Shown here: positions 9,883-18,411 of the stretch, piece after piece | Layout: each line of letters begins with the position of its first letter | Numbering within the stretch: position 1 is the first letter of the stretch | Origin: Anaerolineae bacterium | GTDB taxonomy: Bacteria > Chloroflexota > Anaerolineae > Aggregatilineales > Aggregatilineaceae | Assembly: GCA_018432315.1 (NCBI GenBank) | Contig: JAHDLB010000008.1 | Location: 62,001 to 126,000 of the forward strand | Length of the DNA stretch: 64,000 nucleotides | Direction of reading: 5' to 3' | Position numbers and translations under genes: made by a program | The notes under the pieces: generated by a model | The model's input: only the letters and a program-made list of their open reading frames with translations | What the model was told of the DNA's origin: nothing | The model's database searches: none

Positions 9883-10560
9883 ATGTCCGAACGACAACCC
9901 ACCGCGCCCCGGCGCGTGCTGATCTTCGCCGCCGGCGATCTCAATGACGGGCCAGCCGTGCGGGCGGCGCTGGAACACGCGCCCCAGGCCGCGATCATCG
10001 CGGCGGACGGCGGCGCCCGGCTGGCCGAGCGCTGCGGCTTGCGGCCCGATCTGATCGTCGGCGACCTGGATTCGCTGTCCGGCGAGGAAGCGGATCGCTT
10101 CGCCGCCCAGGGCGCGACGATCGAGCGCGTGACCCCTCACAAGGACGAGACCGATCTCGAGCTGGCCCTGCTGGCCGCGGCTGCGCGCGGCGCGACGTGG
10201 ATTCGCGCGATCGGCGCGACGGGCGACCGGCTCGACCAGACGCTGGCGGCGGTGCACATGCTGCTCATGCCCCAGCTCGACGGGTGCGACGCGCGGCTGG
10301 TGGCCGGGCGGCAGACGCTGTGGGTGGTGGGGCCGGGCGAGCACGCGCTCGACGGCGCGCCGGGCGACACCCTCTCGCTGATCCCGCTGGCGGGCGATGC
10401 GCGGGGCGTCCGCACCGAGGCGCTCGAATACCCGCTGCGGGGCGAAACGCTGGTCATGGGCGCGGCGCGCGGCGTGAGCAACGTCATGGCGGCGAGCCGG
10501 GCAGGGGTGGCGCTGGAGTCCGGCCTGCTGGTCGTGGTGCACACGGTGGGGAGGGCCTGA
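9883..10560 (+). CDS. thiN: Thiamine pyrophosphokinase
   Basis: A 225-residue enzyme that transfers pyrophosphate from ATP to thiamine, giving the coenzyme TPP. The family motifs are present: ADGGA (about 41-45), GDLDS (60-64) and HKDETDLE (86-93), and a C-terminal GxSN region (GVSN) typical of the substrate-binding domain. It is the first gene after the TPP riboswitch, so its product feeds back on its own expression. Its stop codon overlaps the start of the ABC permease by one base (TGATG), indicating translational coupling with the importer. Start: the ATG at 9883 with AGGGAG in the terminator arm. Confidence 0.94.
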   Translation: MSERQPTAPRRVLIFAAGDLNDGPAVRAALEHAPQAAIIAADGGARLAERCGLRPDLIVGDLDSLSGEEADRFAAQGATIERVTPHKDETDLELALLAAAARGATWIRAIGATGDRLDQTLAAVHMLLMPQLDGCDARLVAGRQTLWVVGPGEHALDGAPGDTLSLIPLAGDARGVRTEALEYPLRGETLVMGAARGVSNVMAASRAGVALESGLLVVVHTVGRA

Positions 10561-11453
10561 TGGCGGTCGGCGAGCGGGCGGATCGGGCGGCTTCCGGCGC
10601 GGGGACGGTTTCGGCGCGGTCGTGGGCGGCGCGGCTGGGGCAGGACGTCGCGCGGATCGTGGTGCTGAGCGCGGTGGCCGGGCTGATGCTGGCGTTCTTC
10701 GCGTCGGGTGTGTACCAGTTGGTCGCGGAGGCGCGCGCCGTCGAAAACCTGACGTTCGAGGACATCCTGCCGTCGCCCGGCGAGATCCTCGACGCGTGGC
10801 GCGCCCACGAAACCCTGCTGCTGGACCGCCACATCCCCGAAACGCTGTGGGAGACGCTGGCCGGGCTGTCGATGGCGGTGGTGCTGGGCGTGACGATCGC
10901 GGCGCTGATGGACTTCTCGCCGCTGCTGCGCTGGGTGCTCTACCCGGTGCTGGTCGTCTCGCAGACGATCCCGATCTTTGCCATCGCGATCCTGCTCATC
11001 CTGGTGTTCGGCTTCGGCAGCGGGCCCAAGATCACGGTCGTGGTGTTGTTCTGCTTCTTCCCGATCGCGCTCAACACGTTCGGCGGGCTGCAATCCGCCG
11101 ACCCGGAGCTGGTGTCGCTGCTGCGCGCGATGGGCGCCAGCTCGCGCCAGGCGTGGCTGAAGGTCCGGCTCCCGGCGGCGATGCCGTCCTTTTTCGGCGG
11201 GCTGCGCATCGCGGCGACGTACAGCGTGGTCGGCGCCATCTTCGGGGAGTACATCACCGCCCAGCACGGGCTGGGGGTGTTCCTCAAACGAAGTTACAGC
11301 AGTTTCCGGCTGGATCAAGCCTATCTGGCGATCATCCTGACGGCGGCGCTCTCGCTGCTGCTGGTGCTGCTGGTCAATCTGGTGGAGCGGCTCGCGCTGC
11401 GCTGGTACTACACGTCGCGGCGGAGCGACTGGCGCGGGCCGGGCATCTACTGA
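10560..11453 (+). CDS. ABC transporter permease, ThiX-like
   Basis: A 297-residue inner-membrane permease of the binding-protein-dependent type (SsuC/TauC/ThiX group), with about six hydrophobic segments and the cytoplasmic-loop pattern around MGASSRQAWLKVRLPAAMPS that contacts the ATPase. The start at 10560 overlaps the thiN stop. With the binding protein and ATPase downstream it makes a complete importer. The NMT1/THI5-like binding protein and TPP riboswitch point to uptake of a thiamine pyrimidine precursor or breakdown product (as for ThiXYZ), though taurine or nitrate-type substrates are known for relatives. Confidence 0.88.
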   Translation: MAVGERADRAASGAGTVSARSWAARLGQDVARIVVLSAVAGLMLAFFASGVYQLVAEARAVENLTFEDILPSPGEILDAWRAHETLLLDRHIPETLWETLAGLSMAVVLGVTIAALMDFSPLLRWVLYPVLVVSQTIPIFAIAILLILVFGFGSGPKITVVVLFCFFPIALNTFGGLQSADPELVSLLRAMGASSRQAWLKVRLPAAMPSFFGGLRIAATYSVVGAIFGEYITAQHGLGVFLKRSYSSFRLDQAYLAIILTAALSLLLVLLVNLVERLALRWYYTSRRSDWRGPGIY

Positions 11454-11510
11454 CAATCATCTGAAACCTGTGAAGGCCGTATTTCTGGAAGTTGTAAAGG
11501 AGCGTTTGCG

Positions 11511-12563
11511 ATGCGACTCAAACCTCTATTCACCCTGTTGATCGCGGTGTGGCTGGCGGCGGCGAGCGTGCCCGCGCTGGCCCAGGACGGCGGCGAGGCC
11601 GATCCGCTGGGCGGCGCGACCGAGTTCGCCCAGGCCGATGAGCGGGCCAGCGTGACGCTGATCCTCGACTGGACGCCGAACACGAACCACACCGGCTTTT
11701 ACGTCGCCCAGGCGCTGGGCTACTACGACGAGGCGAACCTCGACGTGTCGATCCAGGAGCCGACCGATCTGCTGGTCGAGACGGTCGTCGTCACCGGCGC
11801 GGCCCAGTTCGGCGTCGGCTACCAGGAGTTCGCCACCTACGCGCTGGCCGACGGGCAGCCGATCGTGTCGCTGGCGGCGATCATCCAGCACAACACGTCC
11901 GGCTTCGTGACGCTGGCCGAGGACGATCCGCTGGCGCGCCCGGCGGACATGGGCGGGCTGCGCTATGGCGGGTTCGGCCAGCCGGACCTGGAAAACGCCG
12001 TTCTCAACACGCTGCTGGTGTGTGACGGCGCCGAGCCGGGGACGATCGAGTATATCGACGTGGGCTACGCCGATCCGATCCCGCTCATGCAGCGCGACCG
12101 CTTCGATCTGGCGTGGATGTACTACGGCTGGACCGGCGTCGATGCCGAGCTGCGCGGCGTGGACCTGGACGCGATCATGCTGGTGGATCATCTCGACTGC
12201 GTGCCGGACTACTACACGCCGATCCTGATCACCAGCCAGGACATGATCGAGACGCAGCCGGACGTAGTCGCGGCGTTCACCCAGGCGACGGCGCGCGGCT
12301 TCGCCTACGCCATCCAGAACCCGGCAGAAGCCGCCGACATTCTGATCGAAGCCGTGCCGGAGATCGATCCGGACCTGGTGCGCGCCAGCGCCGAATGGCT
12401 CGCGCCGCAGTACCAGGCCGACGCGCCTCGCTGGGGCCAGCAGTCGGTCGAGGTGTGGCAGGGCTTCAGCGATTTCCTGGTCGAGAATGGCATCCTGGCC
12501 GAGGGGATCGACGCCGAGGCCGCTTTCACCAACGACTTTCTGCCCGGCACGATCGAGGAGTAG
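11511..12563 (+). CDS. NMT1/THI5-like substrate-binding protein, ThiY-like
   Basis: A 350-residue secreted binding protein. The N-terminus is a typical Sec signal (basic MRLK, hydrophobic core, ALA-Q near residue 24) without a lipobox Cys. The mature part opens with VTLILDWTPNTNHTGFYVAQ, the signature region of the NMT1/THI5-like family, and includes GVGYQEF and DYYTPIL. The family binds pyrimidine moieties of thiamine such as formylaminopyrimidine or HMP. A clear AAAGGAG precedes the ATG. It sits between permease and ATPase in the riboswitch-controlled operon; a 57-bp gap separates it from the permease. Confidence 0.9.
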   Translation: MRLKPLFTLLIAVWLAAASVPALAQDGGEADPLGGATEFAQADERASVTLILDWTPNTNHTGFYVAQALGYYDEANLDVSIQEPTDLLVETVVVTGAAQFGVGYQEFATYALADGQPIVSLAAIIQHNTSGFVTLAEDDPLARPADMGGLRYGGFGQPDLENAVLNTLLVCDGAEPGTIEYIDVGYADPIPLMQRDRFDLAWMYYGWTGVDAELRGVDLDAIMLVDHLDCVPDYYTPILITSQDMIETQPDVVAAFTQATARGFAYAIQNPAEAADILIEAVPEIDPDLVRASAEWLAPQYQADAPRWGQQSVEVWQGFSDFLVENGILAEGIDAEAAFTNDFLPGTIEE

Positions 12564-12573
12564 GGCGCCCGCG

Positions 12574-13368
12574 ATGGCCGAAACCCCCTGCCTCGACGTG
12601 CGCGGCGTGAGCAAGACTTTCCGCGATGGCGGCCAGACCGTCACCGCGCTGGAGAACGTGAGCCTGGCCGCCCGGCCCGGTGAGTTCATCACGATCATCG
12701 GGCCGAGCGGCAGCGGCAAGAGCACGCTGTTCAACCTGATCACCGGCCTGGCCGAGCCGGACACGGGCGAGATCGTGTTCGACTGCGGCCCGGTGCGCAA
12801 GCGGGCCGGGCGGGTGGGCTACATGCCCCAGCGCGACCTGCTGCTGCCCTGGCGGACCGTGCTCGACAACGTGATCCTGGGGCCGGAGCTGGACGGTCGC
12901 CCGCGCCGCGAGGCGCGCCGCCGCGCCCGCGAGATGATGCCGCTGTTTGGGCTGGCGGGCTTCGAGGACGCGTTCCCGGACACGCTCTCCGGCGGGATGC
13001 GCCAGCGGGCGGCCCTGCTGCGCACCTTCCTGACCGACCGCGACGTGCTGCTGCTCGACGAGCCGTTTGGCGCGCTCGACGCGCTGACCCGCCGCGAGCT
13101 TCAGCGCTGGCTGCTGGACGTGTGGCAGCGCTTCCAGAAGACGATCCTGTTCATCACGCACGACGTCGAGGAGGCGGTCTTCCTGGCCGACCGGGTGCTG
13201 GTTTTCAGCGCGCGGCCCGGTCGCATCGTCAAGGAGCTGCACGTCACGCTGCCGCGCCCGCGCCAATCGATCTCGCTGCTGTCAACCGAACTGCGCGAGA
13301 TGGAAGCCGAGCTGCTCGACACGCTGCGGGCGGCCAACGGCGACCCGGCGCTGCCCGACGCGCGCTAG
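12574..13368 (+). CDS. ABC transporter ATPase, ThiZ-like
   Basis: A 264-residue ABC ATPase with Walker A GPSGSGKST (43-51), Q-loop MPQRDLLLPW, signature LSGGMRQR (138-145), Walker B VLLLDEP (158-164) and switch His196 in THD. The RDLLLPW and GALDALTRRELQ stretches are typical of the nitrate/taurine/thiamine-precursor importer branch. It energises the preceding permease and binding protein. The ATG at 12574 is chosen over an upstream in-frame Met because that one lies inside the binding-protein gene. It is the last gene of the operon. Confidence 0.92.
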   Translation: MAETPCLDVRGVSKTFRDGGQTVTALENVSLAARPGEFITIIGPSGSGKSTLFNLITGLAEPDTGEIVFDCGPVRKRAGRVGYMPQRDLLLPWRTVLDNVILGPELDGRPRREARRRAREMMPLFGLAGFEDAFPDTLSGGMRQRAALLRTFLTDRDVLLLDEPFGALDALTRRELQRWLLDVWQRFQKTILFITHDVEEAVFLADRVLVFSARPGRIVKELHVTLPRPRQSISLLSTELREMEAELLDTLRAANGDPALPDAR

Positions 13369-13509
13369 CGGGCGTGGTTTTTATACCCTTCTAACGCGGG
13401 CGCTTATCTCGTTCTAACTTTCATGCGATATGCTGGGGATGAGTTCGATGACAACTCGCTCAGCCAAGACGAATCAGGCCGCTCTGCGCGGCGAGAGGAA
13501 GCTTTTCGC

Positions 13510-13854
13510 ATGACGACTCCGGCTGCTGATACCGGCCACACCGCGCCGGCAGACACGGCGTTGGACAAACGGATCGCGGAGCTGGTCGACACGGTGCGGA
13601 TCAACCAGCAGCGCATTGCCCGCCTGGAAGCCCGCATCGAGGCCGTCAAGACCGAACTCCGCGCGCTGCTGGATCAGCGCGGCGAGAACTGGTCGGACGA
13701 CGAAGGCTACGCGCGGTTGGTGAGTGAGGGCGTGCGCTATTACTACGACAAGCAGGCCCTGGATCACCTGATCCTCACCGACCCGCTGCGGTACGGCTGG
13801 CTCAAAGACTATCGCAAGGAATCGATCGTGCAGGGCGGCGTTCAGGTCAGGTGA
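13510..13854 (+). CDS. Small coiled-coil protein of unknown function
   Basis: A 114-residue soluble protein I do not recognise. Residues from about 20 to 55 form an amphipathic, probably coiled-coil helix (KRIAELVDTVRINQQRIARL and continuing), followed by a conserved-looking tail with WSDDEGYARLVSEGVRYYYD. The ATG at 13510 has GAGAGGAAG upstream; a longer version starting at 13423 lacks an obvious ribosome-binding site. A strong terminator follows 28 bp after the stop, so it probably forms its own unit. Confidence 0.6.
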   Translation: MTTPAADTGHTAPADTALDKRIAELVDTVRINQQRIARLEARIEAVKTELRALLDQRGENWSDDEGYARLVSEGVRYYYDKQALDHLILTDPLRYGWLKDYRKESIVQGGVQVR

Positions 13855-13882
13855 CGTCCGCGCGGCCCCAGCACCGAACAGG

Positions 13883-13921
13883 GAGCGAGCATTCCGGCAC
13901 CCGGAATCGCTCGCTCTTTTT
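13883..13921 (+). terminator. Strong intrinsic terminator
   Basis: GAGCGAG (13883-13889) and ATTCCGG (13891-13897) pair with CCGGAAT (13901-13907) and CTCGCTC (13910-13916), giving 14 bp with a small internal bulge and a 3-nt loop, followed by TTTTT. It ends the coiled-coil gene transcript and insulates the next gene. Confidence 0.9.
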
Positions 13922-13936
13922 CGTTCCGCCTGCCGG

Positions 13937-13966
13937 TTGCCTTAAACGCGGGATGTAGCATATAGT
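13937..13966 (+). promoter_or_regulatory. Probable sigma-70-type promoter
   Basis: TTGCCT (13937-13942), an 18-bp spacer and TATAGT (13961-13966) lie 41 bp upstream of the ATG at 14007 and just after the preceding terminator. Confidence 0.55.
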
Positions 13967-14006
13967 TGTGTGTACTGGCTTCGACAGATTTCGGCGTGAG
14001 GATGCT

Positions 14007-14723
14007 ATGTCTTTACCGGACGAACTCCAAAAGCTGCCCATGCGCGCGCATGCGGTCATTCGTTTTCTGGCAAGCCACAACGGGCCGGCGGCGGTCGAGG
14101 TTATCCGGGCCGGGACCGGCCTGGGCGAGCGTGGAGCCGGGAAGGCCATCCGCCAGTTGGTGACGGGCGGCTATATCCAGATGCCGGAGGAGGGGCAGTA
14201 CGCCCTCACCGACCGGGGTCGCTGGGCCGCCGGTGAACTGGTCGCCGTCCAGGAGATCGAGGCTGCCCGCGCCGCCGAGGAAGCCGCCCAGCGGCAGCAG
14301 GCCGCGCCGCGTGCCGCGCGGCGGGTGGTCGCCGTGCTGGCCCAGGAACTGGTGATCGACCATCCCGCGCGGGTGATGGTGGGCGTCGACGCGCCCGCCG
14401 TCGATCAGGCGCCGCTGTCCGCAGCGGGGCACCTGGTCCTGCGGCTGAGCGCGCCGGGCTGCGAGGTCGATCCGCCGGAATGCACGCTCGACGTGCCGCA
14501 CGACGGCGCCGCCGGGCCGGTGGCCTTCCGCGTGACGCCCCACCAGTCCGGCAGTGTGCGGCTCAAGCTGGATGCGCGCCAGGTGATCGAATCTCACGAT
14601 CCATGGCGGGCGGGCGGGTTGTATTTCGATTTGAACGTGGCCGAGTTCCCGACGCCGCAGAGCGCCGAGATTCAGGCCCTGGGGGGGACGATCGAGCTTT
14701 ACACCGGTGGGCGTATCGGATAA
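14007..14723 (+). CDS. Winged-helix N-terminus plus beta-rich C-terminal domain protein
   Basis: A 238-residue protein. Residues about 10-75 resemble a winged helix (FLASHNGPAAVEVIRAGTGL, then a recognition-type helix and the wing QYALTDRGRWAA). An Ala/Glu/Arg-rich helix (about 75-110) links to a C-terminal domain of likely beta strands (PARVMVGVDAP to GTIELYTGGRIG). Its role is unknown; a DNA-binding regulator with a ligand or CARDB-like domain is one possibility. The ATG at 14007 has GTGAGGA just upstream and matches the predicted promoter; an upstream in-frame GTG would leave almost no leader. A membrane kinase follows after 52 bp. Confidence 0.65.
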   Translation: MSLPDELQKLPMRAHAVIRFLASHNGPAAVEVIRAGTGLGERGAGKAIRQLVTGGYIQMPEEGQYALTDRGRWAAGELVAVQEIEAARAAEEAAQRQQAAPRAARRVVAVLAQELVIDHPARVMVGVDAPAVDQAPLSAAGHLVLRLSAPGCEVDPPECTLDVPHDGAAGPVAFRVTPHQSGSVRLKLDARQVIESHDPWRAGGLYFDLNVAEFPTPQSAEIQALGGTIELYTGGRIG

Positions 14724-14775
14724 CCGTTCGTCGCTCTGCGCTGCACTGAGCTGACCCTGAGGAGACGACGCACAT

Positions 14776-17010
14776 ATGAAGAAAGCCAGCGCCGTCCCAG
14801 CCGCGAGCTGGGGGCGGCCTATCTTGCTGGGTGGCGGTTTGGGCCTGGGGATTGCGCTGTTGGATGCGCTCGCCCGCACGATTGTGCTTCACGACGCCGC
14901 CCTCGGCAGGCCCTTCCTCTATCACCTGATCATCGATATCATCTTGTTCGGCGGGCTGGGCGCGATCGTGTTCCGCGTGTGGGGGTATCGCCGCCAGACC
15001 GAAGACCAGCTTCGCAAGCTGTCGCGCGCCGTCGAGCAGAGCGCCAGCACGATCGTCATCACCGACCTGGACGGCAACATCGAGTATGCGAACCCCCGGT
15101 TCACCATGGTGACCGGGTATACGTTGGACGAAGTGCGCGGGCAAAACCCGCGCATTTTGAAATCGGGCGAGATGCCGCCGCAGGAATACGAGCACCTCTG
15201 GGAGACGATCACCGCCGGCGGCGAGTGGCGCGGCGAGTTCCACAACGTGCGCAAGAACGGCGAGCTGTTCTGGGAGCTGGCGTCGATCTCGCCCATCAAA
15301 AACGCCGACGGCGTGATCACGCATTTCCTGGCGGTCAAGGAGGACATCACCGCCCGCAAGCTGGCCGAAACCGCCGAGCGCGAGCAGCGCGCTCTGGCCG
15401 AAGCGCTGCGCGACATCGCCACCGCGATCGGCACGACGCTCGACCTCGACGTGATCCTCGATCTCCTGCTGACCAACCTGGGGAGCCTCGTGCCGCACGA
15501 TGGCGCCGACGTGATGTACATCCGCGACGGCGTGGCGAGCGTGGTGCGCGTGTGCGAGCATTTCTCGCCCGACGACGCGGCGGCGCTGCTCGCGCTGCGG
15601 CTGCCCGTCGCCGAGACGCCGCACCTGCACAAGATGGCCGAGACGGGCGAGCCGCTGCTGGTCGGCGACATGGCGAGCGACCCGTACTGGGCGGCGTTTC
15701 CGTTCGCGCGGACGCTCCGCTCGTACATCGGCGTGCCGTTTTGGTCCAGCGGCGCGGCGAGCGGGTTTGTGAATCTCTACGCGGCAGCGCCCGATTTCTA
15801 CACCGCCGATCACCTGGAACGCCTGCGGGCGTTCGCCGACCAGGCCGCCGTCGCCATCCAGAACGCGCAGATGTACGACGCCATGCGCGATTTCGCCGCC
15901 CAGCTCAGCGATCGCGTGGCCGAGCGCACCGCGGAGCTGGAACAGAAGCAGGCCCAGCTCCAGGCCATCCTCGATTCGATGGCCGAGGGCGTGGCCTACG
16001 TGCAGGACGGGCACATCCGCTATACCAACCCGGCGCTGGTGTCGATGTTGGGGGCCGCGCCCGGCGACCTGGACCTGCCCACCGAGCAGATCTTCGCCCG
16101 CTACATCCATTCCGTGGACAGCTTCTCCGACGTGGTCCGGCAGGCCAACGCGCTGTTTCAGCAGGGGCGCATCTGGCGCGGCCAGGTGCAGGTTCGCCGC
16201 CCGGACGGCGACCGGATCGACGCCGCGATGACGGTGACGCCGGTGTACGGCCCGGACGGGCAGCGCATCGGCAGCGTGGCGATGCTGCGCGACGTCAGCC
16301 AGGAGAAGGCGCTGCAAGCCCAGAAAGACCGGTTCCTCGCCAACGCGGCGCACGAGCTGCGCACGCCGATCTCCAACATCAAGACCCGGTTGTACCTGAT
16401 CCGCCGCCAGCCCGAACACGCCACCGGGCACCTCGACGTGCTGGACACCGTGGCCGAAAACATGATCGGGCTGGTCGAGGACCTGCTCGACGTGGTGCGC
16501 TTCGGGCGCCGGACGATCCGCCTGCACCGCAAGCCGCTCGTGCTGCAGGACCTGATCCGCGACGTGCTCGCCGTCCACCGTCCCGAAGTCGAGCGCTGGC
16601 AGATCCGGCTGGCCGTCGAGATGCCGGGCGAGCCGCTGACCATCGACGGCGACTGGCGGCGGCTGACGCAGGTGGTGACCAGGCTGATCCTCAACGCCAT
16701 CCACTATTCCGCCGAGGGGGGACAGGTGAGCGTGCGCCTGGCCGCCGAGGCCGGGCACGCCGCGATCCACGTGCAGGATTCCGGGCCGGGTATCGCGCCG
16801 GACCAGCTCCCGTACATTTTCCAGCCGTTTTTCCGGGCCACAGAAGGCGGCAGCGAGGGGTTGGGCCTGGGGCTGGCGATCGCGCAGCAGATTGTCGAGC
16901 TGCACGGGGGCACGCTGGCCGCGGAGAGCGAGATCGGGCGGGGCAGTGTGTTCACCGTCCGGCTGGCGCTGGCCGAGGACGGGGTGCGGGAAGGGCAGCC
17001 GCGCGCATGA
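14776..17010 (+). CDS. Membrane-anchored PAS-GAF-PAS histidine kinase
   Basis: A 744-residue sensor kinase. Two hydrophobic segments near residues 15-32 and 45-62 anchor it. A PAS/PAC unit (about 80-195, with TGYTLDEVRGQNPR), a GAF domain (205-375), a coiled linker and a second PAS (395-505) precede HisKA with AAHELRTP (His526) and an HATPase domain (NAIHYS about 637, DSGPGIA about 668, GLGLGLAI). The His box has Ala where Ser is usual, a common variant. No response regulator gene is adjacent; the partner must be elsewhere. The next gene overlaps by four bases (ATGA). Confidence 0.94.
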   Translation: MKKASAVPAASWGRPILLGGGLGLGIALLDALARTIVLHDAALGRPFLYHLIIDIILFGGLGAIVFRVWGYRRQTEDQLRKLSRAVEQSASTIVITDLDGNIEYANPRFTMVTGYTLDEVRGQNPRILKSGEMPPQEYEHLWETITAGGEWRGEFHNVRKNGELFWELASISPIKNADGVITHFLAVKEDITARKLAETAEREQRALAEALRDIATAIGTTLDLDVILDLLLTNLGSLVPHDGADVMYIRDGVASVVRVCEHFSPDDAAALLALRLPVAETPHLHKMAETGEPLLVGDMASDPYWAAFPFARTLRSYIGVPFWSSGAASGFVNLYAAAPDFYTADHLERLRAFADQAAVAIQNAQMYDAMRDFAAQLSDRVAERTAELEQKQAQLQAILDSMAEGVAYVQDGHIRYTNPALVSMLGAAPGDLDLPTEQIFARYIHSVDSFSDVVRQANALFQQGRIWRGQVQVRRPDGDRIDAAMTVTPVYGPDGQRIGSVAMLRDVSQEKALQAQKDRFLANAAHELRTPISNIKTRLYLIRRQPEHATGHLDVLDTVAENMIGLVEDLLDVVRFGRRTIRLHRKPLVLQDLIRDVLAVHRPEVERWQIRLAVEMPGEPLTIDGDWRRLTQVVTRLILNAIHYSAEGGQVSVRLAAEAGHAAIHVQDSGPGIAPDQLPYIFQPFFRATEGGSEGLGLGLAIAQQIVELHGGTLAAESEIGRGSVFTVRLALAEDGVREGQPRA

Positions 17011-17477
17011 CGGCGATCACCGTGATCAAGAACGACCACGTCGGGCGCGAAACATGGCGCTACCAGGGGCGCGTGCTGGAGCGCGGCGCGACGTGGGTGA
17101 AGCTCGAAGCGTTTTTCAACCGCCCCGACGTCGCCGCCGGGTACCACACTTTTCGCCGGGGCGATCGTTTCGTCGAGTGGTTTTTCAGCGACCGCTGGTA
17201 CAACATCTTCCAGATGCACGACGCCGGCGACGATCACCTGAAGGGCTGGTACTGCAACGTCACCCGCCCGGCGCGCCTGGGCGAGCGCGAGATCGTGGCC
17301 GACGACCTGGCGCTGGACCTGTTCATCGCGCCGGGGGGGGCGATTACCGTGCTGGACGAAGACGAGTTCGCCGCGCTGCCGCTGGACGAGGCGACCCGCC
17401 GCGCCGCGCGCGAGGCGGTCGAGACGCTGCGGGGCATGGTGGCCGGGCGCCGCCCGCCGTTCGACGCGATCCCCTGA
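17007..17477 (+). CDS. DUF402 (FomD/Ntdp-like) protein
   Basis: A 156-residue protein of the DUF402 fold. The recognisable pieces are the barrel start DRWYNIFQMHD, the core KGWYCNVTRPAR and DDLALDLFIAPGG followed by acidic LDEDEF, plus a C-terminal helix. Characterised family members (FomD, Ntdp) hydrolyse nucleotide phosphates with divalent metal held by Asp/Glu residues, so a nucleotidase-like role is possible. The start overlaps the preceding kinase stop, so the two are translationally coupled, which is the only hint of a functional link. Confidence 0.85.
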   Translation: MTAITVIKNDHVGRETWRYQGRVLERGATWVKLEAFFNRPDVAAGYHTFRRGDRFVEWFFSDRWYNIFQMHDAGDDHLKGWYCNVTRPARLGEREIVADDLALDLFIAPGGAITVLDEDEFAALPLDEATRRAAREAVETLRGMVAGRRPPFDAIP

Positions 17478-17483
17478 CGGCGC

Positions 17484-18287
17484 TCAGCCCCAGAGGTTGA
17501 ACCCATCCCACGTGCCGGTGAGGGCATAGCGCACCGCGTCGATCAGGCCGATGACCGCGAAGGCGAACGCCAGCCCCGCCAGCGCCGGGGCGGCCAGGTC
17601 ACGCCAGCGTTCGGCGGCATTTTCGCGCCGGGCCAGCGTCACGAACAGCACGCCCCCCACCAGCACGAACATCACCACCACGCCCGCCGCGCTGACCAGC
17701 CCGAAGAACAGCAGCAGCGCCGGGACGCGCACCATCACCCCGGCGGCGATCAGCCCCAGGATGGCAAGCAGCGCGGCCAGCTCGCGCAGGCTGCGAATCG
17801 TCGCGCCGCGCCCTGGCATCCGCCAGACGGTGGCGTTGAACACCGGCAGGGCCAGCGCGATCATCGCCAGCCCAAACGCCAGCCCGGTGACCAGCCGCAG
17901 GCTGTTGCGCGGCTCGTAGGGCGGCGAATAGAACTCGAACAGGGTCAGGTAGCTGTTGAGGCCGTCGATGGCGTAGGTGGCGCCCAGCGGCACCAGCACG
18001 GCCAGGACGCGCACCGGCGGCAGGCGCCCCGCGCGCAGGCGACCACTCCCGGCGAAGACCGCCAGCCCGGCCATCACGCCCAAATAGATCCCCGTGCAGC
18101 GCGCGCACAGCGGCAGCGGGCGGTCGTGGACGTGGAACGAGCGCGCCTCGATGCGGTGGCAGATGGCATAGCCGACCGCGTCCGCCTTGCCGAGCACGCC
18201 GGACGGCGTCCCGGCCAGCCAGAGCAGGGCGATCAGCCCGGCTACGAGCAGCAGCGAGCGGGTGGTGGCGCGTGAATAGGGGGGCAT
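17484..18287 (-). CDS. DUF2085 integral membrane protein
   Basis: A 267-residue membrane protein with about six hydrophobic helices. The family hallmark is near the N-terminus: ICHRIEARSF (about 42-51) followed by LPLCARCTGIYLG (58-70), where Cys and His could bind a metal or haem. Biochemical function of DUF2085 is unknown. The start at 18287 (MPPYSRATTR) is preferred to an in-frame Met further upstream because the latter would overlap the promoter of the divergent epimerase gene. Convergent with the DUF402 gene, 6 bp between stops. Confidence 0.85.
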   Translation of the reverse strand: MPPYSRATTRSLLLVAGLIALLWLAGTPSGVLGKADAVGYAICHRIEARSFHVHDRPLPLCARCTGIYLGVMAGLAVFAGSGRLRAGRLPPVRVLAVLVPLGATYAIDGLNSYLTLFEFYSPPYEPRNSLRLVTGLAFGLAMIALALPVFNATVWRMPGRGATIRSLRELAALLAILGLIAAGVMVRVPALLLFFGLVSAAGVVVMFVLVGGVLFVTLARRENAAERWRDLAAPALAGLAFAFAVIGLIDAVRYALTGTWDGFNLWG

Positions 18288-18313
18288 GGCGTCCGTTCGG
18301 CGGCCTGCGCGAT

Positions 18314-18344
18314 TTGCAGGCGGTAGGCTAAGTGGGGTTATAAT
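18314..18344 (+). promoter_or_regulatory. Probable promoter of the epimerase gene
   Basis: A consensus TATAAT box (18339-18344) preceded by TTGCAG at 18314-18319 with a 19-bp spacer. It lies inside what would be the N-terminal extension of the epimerase frame and therefore supports the downstream TTG start at 18412. Confidence 0.5.
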
Positions 18345-18411
18345 GCCACAAAGTGCGGGGCGTGCCAACCGCGCCTCGGCGGGCCTGGGAGTGACGAGAG
18401 GGGGACGGGTT

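Noticed and set aside
18286-18411. N-terminal extension of the epimerase from an upstream ATG
   Set aside because: It would place the TATAAT box inside the coding region and add residues not found ahead of the Rossmann fold; the TTG with a strong SD fits better.
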